Below are positions 1-5,928 of a DNA stretch of 12,818 nt, one piece after another. Each line of letters opens with the position of its first letter. Position 1 is the first letter of the stretch. This DNA is from Spongiibacteraceae bacterium UBA5047. GTDB lineage: Bacteria > Pseudomonadota > Gammaproteobacteria > Pseudomonadales > Spongiibacteraceae. The stretch is from positions 13,893 to 26,710 of the forward strand of contig DIBR01000009.1 in assembly GCA_002415025.1 (NCBI GenBank), written 5' to 3'. A model generated the notes under the pieces. It was not told where the DNA came from and searched no databases. It was given only the letters and a program-made list of their open reading frames with translations. The position numbers and the translations under genes were made by a program.

Positions 1-38
1 TAGAAGGCCGTTGCTCTATCCAGCTGAGCTACGGGCGC
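1..38 (-). tRNA. tRNA-Arg(TCT), 5' part only, cut by window edge
   Basis: Read on the minus strand, this starts with acceptor strand GCGCCCG, then TA, a D-stem GCTC/GAGC around a GGATA-containing D-loop, the 5' half of the anticodon stem (ACGGC) and loop CTTCTA. The anticodon is TCT, so it decodes AGA arginine codons. The sequence closely resembles my recollection of E. coli tRNA-Arg(TCT). The 3' half lies outside the window. It follows tRNA-Pro by 31 bases on the same strand and is probably co-transcribed with it. Confidence 0.9.
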
Positions 39-69
39 ACGGATCCTCCCAAGCGATAAAAAGAGAAAG

Positions 70-146
70 TGGTCGGGGTAGAGAGATTCGAACTCCCGAC
101 ATCCTGCTCCCAAAGCAGGCGCGCTACCAGACTGCGCTATACCCCG
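70..146 (-). tRNA. tRNA-Pro(TGG)
   Basis: A complete 77-base cloverleaf on the minus strand. The acceptor strands CGGGGTA and TACCCCG pair, followed by discriminator A and an encoded CCA (70-72). The D-arm GCGC...GCGC encloses a loop with TGGTA, the anticodon arm CCTGC/GCAGG encloses loop TTTGGGA, and the T-arm carries GTTCGAATC. The anticodon TGG reads CCN proline codons, mainly CCA/CCG. It is the first tRNA after the strong promoter at 179-214 and is followed by tRNA-Arg(TCT). Confidence 0.97.
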
Positions 147-178
147 ACTGACCTGACTTTCTATGCCCCGCAAGAGGA

Positions 179-214
179 GCTGCGCATAATACGCACCGGC
201 CCGATTCTCGTCAA
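179..214 (-). promoter_or_regulatory. sigma70-type promoter of the tRNA-Pro/tRNA-Arg operon
   Basis: On the minus strand a -35 TTGACG (209-214) and a -10 TATTAT (186-191) are separated by exactly 17 bases. This is a near-consensus sigma70 promoter. The bases just after the -10 are GC-rich (GCGCAGC), like the discriminators of stringently controlled stable-RNA promoters. Transcription would begin around 179, about 33 bases before the tRNA-Pro 5' end. The control by growth rate is inferred from family behaviour, not shown. Confidence 0.75.
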
Positions 215-263
215 TCGCTATTTGCAATGAATTCAGGCAAATATCTGTATTTTCCGGTACTTG

Positions 264-279
264 GCACCGGCACCGGTGC
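264..279. repeat. short perfect inverted repeat upstream of folD
   Basis: GCACCGG and CCGGTGC form a 7-bp perfect palindrome around a 2-base centre, in the 223-base gap between the tRNA operon and folD. It abuts the candidate folD -35 element at 280. The position would suit an operator, but I recognise no known regulator site, and a chance palindrome in GC-rich DNA is possible. Confidence 0.35.
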
Positions 280-308
280 TTGGCGTTACCGCACGCAGGT
301 GCGACAAT
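280..308 (+). promoter_or_regulatory. candidate folD promoter
   Basis: TTGGCG (280-285) and GACAAT (303-308) are spaced by 17 bases and would start transcription about 55 bases before folD. Both boxes match the sigma70 consensus only partly. A weaker alternative, TTGCAA (222-227) with TGTATT (246-251), lies further upstream. Apart from this, the tRNA promoter and the palindrome, I see nothing else in the 147-369 gap. Confidence 0.3.
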
Positions 309-369
309 AGCGCCTCTTTTTATTTGCCCCGCAACACGTGAAACGCATACGGATTACTAGGGAGAATTC

Positions 370-1224
370 ATGTCGGCACTCATCCTTGACGGCAAGGCCT
401 TGGCTGCGCAAAGTGAACAACAGCTCGGCGAACGCGTTGAAAAGCTCAAAACGCTGTCTGGCGGCAAAATTCCGATACTCGCCACCATTCTGGTCGGCGA
501 CGACCCCGCCTCAGCAACCTACGTCAAGATGAAAGGCAATGCCTGCCGGCGCGTCGGCATGGAGTCCCTTGCGGTAGAGATGCCCTCATCAACGACGACC
601 GAGCAACTGCTGGCGAGGATCAATGAGTTAAACGCCAATCCCGACGTTCACGGCATTTTGCTCCAGCACCCGGTACCCGAACAAATTGACGAACGCGCCT
701 GTTTTGACGCGATCAGCCTCGCCAAAGATGTCGATGGCGTAACCTGTCTGGGCTATGGCCGCATGGCAATGGGCGAGAAAGCCTATGGCTGCGCCACGCC
801 CAAAGGCATTATGCGCCTGCTGGAACACTACAACATTGAACTGGAAGGCAAACATGCGGTGGTCGTGGGGCGCAGCGCCATTCTGGGCAAACCCATGGCC
901 GCCATGTTGCTGGAGGCAAACGCCACGGTAACCACATGCCATTCACGCACCCGCCAGCTCGAACAGCACATCAAGCAGGCTGACATTGTGGTAGGTGCGG
1001 TTGGACGACCGGAATTTATCAAGGGCGACTGGATTAAAGATGGCGCTGTTGTCGTTGACGCGGGCTACCACCCCGGTGGTGTTGGTGATATTGAACTGTC
1101 AGCGATTACCGAGCGGGTCAGCGCCTATACTCCTGTGCCCGGCGGGGTTGGTCCGATGACGATCAACACGCTGATTATGCAAACCGTTGAATCCGGTGAG
1201 CACGCAATTGCCGGGCCCAACTAA
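370..1224 (+). CDS. folD: FolD, methylenetetrahydrofolate dehydrogenase/cyclohydrolase
   Basis: A 284-residue cytoplasmic enzyme, normal length for FolD. It interconverts 5,10-methylene-THF, methenyl-THF and 10-formyl-THF using NADP and feeds purine and formyl-Met synthesis. Visible motifs are YVKMK with catalytic Lys55, GILLQHPVP with Gln99, KDVDG with Asp122, the CATPKGI block, the dinucleotide-binding GRSAILGKP, and the C-terminal PVPGGVGPMT signature. Start ATG 370 has an AGGGAG ribosome-binding site 5 bases upstream. Oddities: the usual DGFHP is DGVTC, and the loop normally written GINR...GKLVGDV is shortened to GYHPGGVGDI, so this is a divergent FolD branch rather than the E. coli type. 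Its stop overlaps the next start (TAATG), suggesting translational coupling. Confidence 0.95.
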   Translation: MSALILDGKALAAQSEQQLGERVEKLKTLSGGKIPILATILVGDDPASATYVKMKGNACRRVGMESLAVEMPSSTTTEQLLARINELNANPDVHGILLQHPVPEQIDERACFDAISLAKDVDGVTCLGYGRMAMGEKAYGCATPKGIMRLLEHYNIELEGKHAVVVGRSAILGKPMAAMLLEANATVTTCHSRTRQLEQHIKQADIVVGAVGRPEFIKGDWIKDGAVVVDAGYHPGGVGDIELSAITERVSAYTPVPGGVGPMTINTLIMQTVESGEHAIAGPN

Positions 1225-1847
1225 TGGCAAAACGAAAACGGCCGCTGACAGCCAGCCAGAAAATTGCCCGGGGCATTTTGCGATTTTTTTTCGATATCTG
1301 CTTTGTCTCGCTGAACACCCTGCGCTACGACAAATCCTTCAAACCGCAGGGTCCTTGCGTTGTCGCCAGTTATCACGACGAGATGGTTGCCGCTGTCGGC
1401 TTGCTGGCCCATCAGGATTTCGTCGCTATTGCCTCACTGAACCATAACGGCTCAGCGGTTGGCGATGTCATTCATCGCAAGGCCGGCCTTACCATCATTC
1501 ACGGTTCACAAACCAAAGGGGGCAAAGAGGCATTTGGCGAGATGCAGGACGCGCTGACTGCCGGCCGTTCCGCGGTACTGTCGGTAGACGGATCACGCGG
1601 GCCGCGGCATGAGATGAAATCCGGCGCGCTTATGCTCGCGCGCAGAAAAAGAGTCCCTCTTTATCTGGTTCGATGTCGCACCGCCGGCATTCGCCTGCCC
1701 ACCTGGGATCGCTTTCTCATTCCTTTTCCCTTTGCCAGGGTGACTACCCATATTGAGTGTATCGACTTTTCCAACCCGGAAGTCAAAATCAGTGTTCGCG
1801 ACGCGCTGCCTGAAATTAACCAGAAAATGCAACAGCTCGGAACCTGA
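1224..1847 (+). CDS. DUF374 family protein, lysophospholipid acyltransferase-like
   Basis: A 207-residue protein of the DUF374/COG2121 group, related to glycerolipid acyltransferases. Key block SVDGSRGPRHEMKSGA (120-135) matches the family's DGPRGP...K.GA signature, followed by alternating hydrophobics (VPLYLV) typical of the fold. HGSQTKGG...A at 93-104 is the second family block. His51-Asp52 sits where the catalytic His of the superfamily is expected, although the HX4D spacing is not classical. Residues 15-30 are hydrophobic and could anchor it to the inner membrane. A role in acylating a lipid or lipid A-type substrate is inference only. The ATG overlaps the folD stop by one base. Confidence 0.85.
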   Translation: MAKRKRPLTASQKIARGILRFFFDICFVSLNTLRYDKSFKPQGPCVVASYHDEMVAAVGLLAHQDFVAIASLNHNGSAVGDVIHRKAGLTIIHGSQTKGGKEAFGEMQDALTAGRSAVLSVDGSRGPRHEMKSGALMLARRKRVPLYLVRCRTAGIRLPTWDRFLIPFPFARVTTHIECIDFSNPEVKISVRDALPEINQKMQQLGT

Positions 1848-1851
1848 ACCG

Positions 1852-2208
1852 GTGCGCCTGCCCTACCCGAAACTCTGCTTCGCCCTTTACGCACTGGCGT
1901 TGACGACGGTGTCACTGCTACCTGCAGAAAAGCTCAGTGGCGCCAGCTTTAATGACAAGGCCGCTCACTTTCTATGCTATGCCCTGTTCGCTCTAGTCGC
2001 GGCCGGGCTGCCGCTTGCCGGCAAGCGCTATCTTCTGCTTTGCATCGGCCTCATCTTATTTGGCCTTGGCCTTGAAGGCGCACAATCGTGGGTTCCCGGG
2101 CGTGAAAGCTCCCTGCTTGACGCACTGGCCAATACTGCCGGGGTTGCCGCTGGGGCCATCTCGGTTTATCTCTATAGTCGTCGCACCCACCAATCGCCGA
2201 CAATGTAG
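1852..2208 (+). CDS. VanZ-like small integral membrane protein
   Basis: 118 residues from a GTG start placed 4 bases after the preceding stop. An in-frame ATG exists at 1753, but it would overlap 95 bases of the upstream gene and add a charged, non-membrane extension, so I prefer GTG 1852. Four hydrophobic segments lie near residues 7-23, 38-55, 60-77 and 88-108. Conserved VanZ-type residues are visible: DKAAHF (35-40), LEGAQ.WVPGRE (74-85) and LLDALANTAG (88-97). The VanZ family is named after a teicoplanin-resistance accessory protein, but most members, especially in Gram-negatives, have unknown function, and resistance should not be assumed here. No strong ribosome-binding site, so expression may depend on translation of the gene before it. 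Confidence 0.8.
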   Translation: MRLPYPKLCFALYALALTTVSLLPAEKLSGASFNDKAAHFLCYALFALVAAGLPLAGKRYLLLCIGLILFGLGLEGAQSWVPGRESSLLDALANTAGVAAGAISVYLYSRRTHQSPTM

Positions 2209-2219
2209 TATCCTGCTCA

Positions 2220-2240
2220 CGGCGGAGCTTCCCTCTGCCG
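2220..2240 (+). other. intergenic hairpin between vanZ-like and first GGDEF gene
   Basis: An 8-bp stem (2220-2227 with 2233-2240, one G-T wobble) closes a 5-base loop. It lies in the 59-base gap between the two coding regions. The following bases (CAAGTTCTGTT) lack a proper T-run, so it is not a convincing intrinsic terminator. It may be a processing or stability element, or a weak attenuator. Confidence 0.35.
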
Positions 2241-2267
2241 CAAGTTCTGTTAAAGGATGGCAGACCG

Positions 2268-3408
2268 TTGGGATTCAAGCAGACACTGGACAATTTAGCC
2301 CCCTGGCTCGACAGCTTCGCTCCGAGAAAAGCTCGCAGTGAGCAGGATCGGTATCGACTGCGTTTTGTGGTAACGGTTCTGCTGGCCATTTTTATTTATT
2401 GCCTACTGTTGTCACTTGCCTCCTTCGCCATGCCTATTCGTCCCGAAGGCCGTGAACTCCTAACCGGCTTTTGTCTGATTTTTGCGCTGGGCATCGCGGT
2501 TGGCTTGTTGGTCCTACGCATGACGGGCAGTCAGAGCTTTTGTCTGCAGATAGTTATTTTTGCGCTACTGATCGCCATGTTAAACATCTCAGTCCAGCTC
2601 GGTGGCATCTACTCGCCCGCAACGCCCGTAGCGCTTCTGGTGCCGGCACTGGCAACCACCATGCTGGGGGTCCGCGCAGGAATCTTCTGGGCCGCACTGC
2701 TGGTATTGCTGCTCGGCGGATTCTATCGGGCCGACCAGATGGGCATCGTATTTCCCAGCGTGATGAAACCGGAAAACCGGAGTTTCGGCACCTTTATGGG
2801 GCTCGCCTCAGCCGTGGCCACCGTCACACTGATTATTCTGTTCTATGAAATAACGGCCCAAAAGCTCAATGCGAGGTTGCAAAAGGCGCACGATGACTAC
2901 CTGTTTCAGGCCAATCACGACAGCCTGACAGGCCTGGCAAATCGCCGGCACTTTATCCATATCATTGATGGCTATATTGACCAGGCCGGCCCCGCTTCCG
3001 AGCGTTTCGCCATACTGTTCTTTGATTTGAACCGCTTCAAAGAGGCCAACGACCTCTATGACCACCAATTTGGCGACGAGGTGCTGGTGCAAATTTGGCG
3101 ACGAGGTGCTGGTGCAAACCGCGAACAGGTTACGCGAGCAGTCACGCAATACCGACTACGTGGCGCGCTGGGGTGGTGACGAATTTGCCATGTTGCTTCC
3201 CGGCATCAGTACGGAAGAACGCGTACGCACGCGCATTGACGAATTGCGCTCGGCCTTGCGTGAACCCCTGCAAATCCGTAATACTCGGTACTGTACAGAT
3301 GCCAGTATCGGCCACGCCATCTACCCTGTGCACGGCAGCACACACGAGGCACTTGTTCACCACGCGGACCATGAGATGTATGGTACCAAGCGACAGCAAC
3401 GATCCTGA
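2268..3408 (+). pseudogene. membrane diguanylate cyclase (GGDEF), frameshifted by a 25-bp tandem duplication
   Basis: The frame starts at TTG 2268 (AAAGGA ribosome-binding site, 10 bases upstream; no in-frame ATG before residue 55) and encodes about five membrane segments (near residues 31-53, 65-85, 90-113, 118-150, 173-195). The first half of a GGDEF domain follows: DSLTGLANRR (218-227), FFDLNRFKEAND (251-262), FGDEVLVQ (268-275). A repeated 25-base block then shifts the frame, and translation ends at 3179 after 303 residues. The second half continues in the +1 frame to 3408, with I-site RNTD, active-site motif WGGDEF and the end block ADHEMYGTKR. With one repeat copy removed the product would be 371 residues and complete, a c-di-GMP synthase with product-inhibition site. 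As it stands, the active-site loop is not translated in frame, so the product should be inactive. Confidence 0.85.
3067..3118 (+). repeat. perfect 25-bp tandem duplication inside GGDEF gene
   Basis: Bases 3067-3091 and 3092-3116 are identical, and two further bases (3117-3118) continue the period, so the match spans 52 bases. The unit encodes the FGDEVLVQ part of the GGDEF domain. Because 25 is not a multiple of 3, the second copy throws the gene out of frame. Deletion of exactly one unit restores the full domain. Direct repeats of this size can expand and contract by replication slippage without RecA. Confidence 0.97.
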
Positions 3409-3460
3409 CGTTCGCGCATCTCTTTTCGCCTAACTGGAAGACCGGATTTCAGGAGTACGC

Positions 3461-4525
3461 ATGAGCAGTTCGGGTCAACGAAACCCGCTGAACGCCAAGG
3501 TCAGTACCGGCGAAGATATTGATGAGCAAAGGCTGAAATACGTCTTCTACGCGTCCAGCCTGTTTGGCGGCATCGTGATTCTTGGCTTTGCCCTGAGCCA
3601 CAGACACAGCGATAATCTTGCGTTGAAAATTTCCCTGTTTGCAGCCAGCTTCAGTGTCTTTCTCGCCTTTGTCTACGTGTATATCTCCAAGAACATGCGC
3701 GCCGGTGTCGCTGTTGCCATCGCGGTGATTACCTCACTGATAATTGCGCTGGTCATCACCGGAGGACACGAAAATACAGGCTTGCACTGGGTATACCCAC
3801 TTCTTTTTGTGCAGTTTATCTTTCTAGGAGCCTATCGCGGCTTTATATACTCACTTCTGCTACTCACGACGCTCTCGGCAATTCTAGCCAAGCCCGAGCT
3901 GGTTCCGGCTGAGTACAGCCCCGCCGAAATCAGCCGCGCGCTGGCGGCAGTTGCTACGCTGGTGCTGCTCTGCTTTGTCAGTGAGTATTATCGCCACCGC
4001 AGCCATCAGGACATCAGCTCACAACACACGGCAAAATTGGTGGAAGCGGTCACCGACCCGCTGACCGGGCTAACTAACCGGCGGTTTCTGGATGCCTTTT
4101 ACTTTCCCGACTGCCACCGCGATGCCGACCGGCATTTCCCGCTCTCGGTCATTTTGTGCGACGTGGATCACTTCAAGGCAATTAACGATGAGAATGGCCA
4201 CGCAACCGGCGACAAGGTATTGCAGCGTGTTGCCCGCCTGCTGTCAGATAATATCCGCAGCAATGACGTTGTCAGCCGGGTAGGTGGTGAGGAGTTTCTG
4301 ATACTCGCGCAAAGAGCAGACTTGGCTACCGGCACAGCGATTGCCGAAAAATTACGGGAAAAAATCGAACAGCTGGACTTTCGCGATTTGAATAAGGGCA
4401 TTACCAGTAGCTTTGGTGTCGCCACGTGTGAGCGCTTCGACCAGCTAAACCAGTCGATAAAACTGGCCGATACGCGCATGTATGAGGCGAAAAGGAAGGG
4501 GCGCAACTGCGTTGTGGGCGGCTGA
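3461..4525 (+). CDS. membrane-anchored diguanylate cyclase (GGEEF)
   Basis: A 354-residue protein with an ideal AGGAG site before ATG 3461. The N-terminal half has about six membrane segments (near 27-46, 54-75, 82-101, 110-127, 128-143, 157-175), including the TGGHENTGLHW turn (100-110), a pattern I associate with sensor domains of this kind. The C-terminal half is a full GGDEF domain: DPLTGLTNRR (199-208), metal-binding Asp234 in LCDVDHFKAIND, active-site GGEEF (275-279), inhibitory RxxD site RSND (266-269), and final ADTRMYEAKRKGRN. It should make c-di-GMP from two GTP, with feedback inhibition. The ligand sensed is unknown. It lies 52 bases after the broken GGDEF gene and is probably on the same transcript. 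Confidence 0.93.
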   Translation: MSSSGQRNPLNAKVSTGEDIDEQRLKYVFYASSLFGGIVILGFALSHRHSDNLALKISLFAASFSVFLAFVYVYISKNMRAGVAVAIAVITSLIIALVITGGHENTGLHWVYPLLFVQFIFLGAYRGFIYSLLLLTTLSAILAKPELVPAEYSPAEISRALAAVATLVLLCFVSEYYRHRSHQDISSQHTAKLVEAVTDPLTGLTNRRFLDAFYFPDCHRDADRHFPLSVILCDVDHFKAINDENGHATGDKVLQRVARLLSDNIRSNDVVSRVGGEEFLILAQRADLATGTAIAEKLREKIEQLDFRDLNKGITSSFGVATCERFDQLNQSIKLADTRMYEAKRKGRNCVVGG

Positions 4526-4542
4526 GTTTTACTCGCGCCGCC
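4517..4542. terminator. hairpin spanning both convergent stop codons, possible bidirectional terminator
   Basis: GGCGGC (4517-4522) pairs with GCCGCC (4537-4542), and inside it GAG (4524-4526) pairs with CTC (4532-4534) around a TTTTA loop. The structure covers the last codons and stops of the GGEEF gene and of cysS, which end 3 bases apart. No T-run follows on either strand, so intrinsic termination is uncertain. It could instead block exonucleases at the 3' ends. Confidence 0.35.
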
Positions 4543-5905
4543 AGCTGGTGCCCTCCCGGCTATCTTCCAAAGCCACACCGGCGGTTTTTAGCGCCTCGCG
4601 TATTTCGTCTGCCCTGCTGTAATTTTTATCCAACTTGGCCTGAACACGCTCGGCTATAAGCGCCTCGATCTCTGCCGCAGGCATCGCGTCATCACCGGCT
4701 CCGGTTTTAAACCAGCTTTCCGGCTCTTCCTGCAGCAAGCCCATCAACTCCCCGCAGCGCAGCAAAGCAGATTTCAGTGCAGATTTTTCGGGCGCCCCCG
4801 CTTTATTTAACTGTTTCGCCAACTGATGCAATTCCGCTATGGCGATCGGTGTATTCACATCATCAAGCAATGCTTTGTAGGCGGGCTGTTCGCGAATATC
4901 ACACTCAACCACTGCCACGTCGCTGAGTTCACGCAATGCTGTATACAAAGAGTCCAGGCTGGCCTTGGCCTGCGTCAACAGCTCTTTGGAAAAATCGAGC
5001 TCGGAGCGATATTGAGCTGAAAGCAAGGCAAAGCGCAGCACTTCACCTTTATAGAGGCCCAACAAGTCACGGACAGTGCGGAAATTGCCGAGAGATTTCG
5101 ACATTTTTTCACCGTCGATATTCAGGTAACCGTTGTGCATCCAGTATTGAACAAACTCCTCCCCGTCCTGACTGCAGCAACTCTGTGCCCTCTCGTTCTC
5201 ATGGTGAGGGAAAATCAGGTCGCGACCGCCGCCGTGAATATCGATTTTGTCGCCCAGATGGGCCTTGATCATGGCGGAACACTCGGAATGCCAGCCCGGT
5301 CGGCCACGCCCCCAGGGGCTGTCCCAACCGGGCTCGGCAGCGGATGATGGCTTCCACAGCACAAAATCGCCCGCGTATTTTTTATAGGGCGCAACTTCAA
5401 CCCGGGCACCGTCGAGCATATCTTCCAGCGAGCGATTGGACAGTCTGCCGTAGTCGGCCATCGACTGCACAGAGAACAGCACGTGCCCCTCGGCCTCGTA
5501 CGCATGGTTACGCTCAACCAGCAGCGCAATCATATCGATCATGGCCTGCACGTTGTCGGTTGCCTTGGGGGCAAGCGTTGGCGGCAAGGTGTTCAGGGAC
5601 ACCATGTCCTCTTCGTAAGCGCGGGTAAACCGGTCGGCAACATCACTAATGGATTCCCCGTTATCAGTCGCCGCCTTCATAATCTTGTCGTCGATATCCG
5701 TGATATTGCGCGCGTACGCCACACGCGGATACAAGGTTTGCAGTAAACGAAACAAGGTGTCGAACACTACGGCCGGGCGGGCATTACCGATATGAATAAA
5801 GTTGTATACGGTGGGCCCGCAGACATAAAGGCTCACCGCATCGGGCTTGAGCGGTGTAAACCGCTCTTTCTTGCGGGTGTGCGTATTGTACAGGTGCAAT
5901 GTCAT
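4529..5905 (-). CDS. cysS: cysteinyl-tRNA synthetase
   Basis: Class I synthetase that charges tRNA-Cys. From ATG 5905 it is 458 residues, close to E. coli CysRS. A TTG one codon upstream could add a residue, but the AAAGG site sits 7-8 bases before the ATG. Visible are the HIGN nucleotide-binding motif (38-41), KMSKS loop (267-271), and the zinc ligands that give cysteine selectivity: Cys29 (YVCGPTVYN), Cys209 (GWHSECSA), His234 and Glu238 (FPHHENE). The C-terminal domain ends with the usual RADEIR...L...GV..ED segment. It lies 23 bases after glnS and is likely co-transcribed with it. Its end converges on the GGEEF gene. Confidence 0.97.
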   Translation of the reverse strand: MTLHLYNTHTRKKERFTPLKPDAVSLYVCGPTVYNFIHIGNARPAVVFDTLFRLLQTLYPRVAYARNITDIDDKIMKAATDNGESISDVADRFTRAYEEDMVSLNTLPPTLAPKATDNVQAMIDMIALLVERNHAYEAEGHVLFSVQSMADYGRLSNRSLEDMLDGARVEVAPYKKYAGDFVLWKPSSAAEPGWDSPWGRGRPGWHSECSAMIKAHLGDKIDIHGGGRDLIFPHHENERAQSCCSQDGEEFVQYWMHNGYLNIDGEKMSKSLGNFRTVRDLLGLYKGEVLRFALLSAQYRSELDFSKELLTQAKASLDSLYTALRELSDVAVVECDIREQPAYKALLDDVNTPIAIAELHQLAKQLNKAGAPEKSALKSALLRCGELMGLLQEEPESWFKTGAGDDAMPAAEIEALIAERVQAKLDKNYSRADEIREALKTAGVALEDSREGTSWRRE

Positions 5906-5928
5906 CAAACTGCCTTTTCTTTATTAGC

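Noticed and set aside
1753..1851. ATG 1753 as start of the VanZ-like gene
   Set aside because: It would overlap the end of the DUF374 gene by 95 bases and add a Ser/Lys/Arg-rich stretch unlike the family. GTG 1852 fits the membrane protein directly.
1852..2208. Glycopeptide-resistance determinant
   Set aside because: Only the VanZ-like fold is present, without vanA/H/X-type partners, in an outer-membrane bacterium. A resistance role is not supported.
2257..2298. ATG 2257 as start of the first GGDEF gene
   Set aside because: It is in a different frame and reaches a stop after about 13 codons. TTG 2268 is the only reasonable in-frame start.
3067..3180. Programmed ribosomal frameshifting to rejoin the two halves of the GGDEF gene
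   Set aside because: No slippery heptamer or downstream pseudoknot stands out, and the exact 25-base duplication fully explains the frame change. Bypassing it by frameshifting would still leave extra residues in the domain.
3058..3408. An open frame beginning at ATG 3058 that contains the GGDEF motif, as an independent small gene
   Set aside because: It has no ribosome-binding site, begins inside the GGDEF domain and lacks the DxLT and metal-binding halves. It is the out-of-frame tail of the broken diguanylate cyclase.
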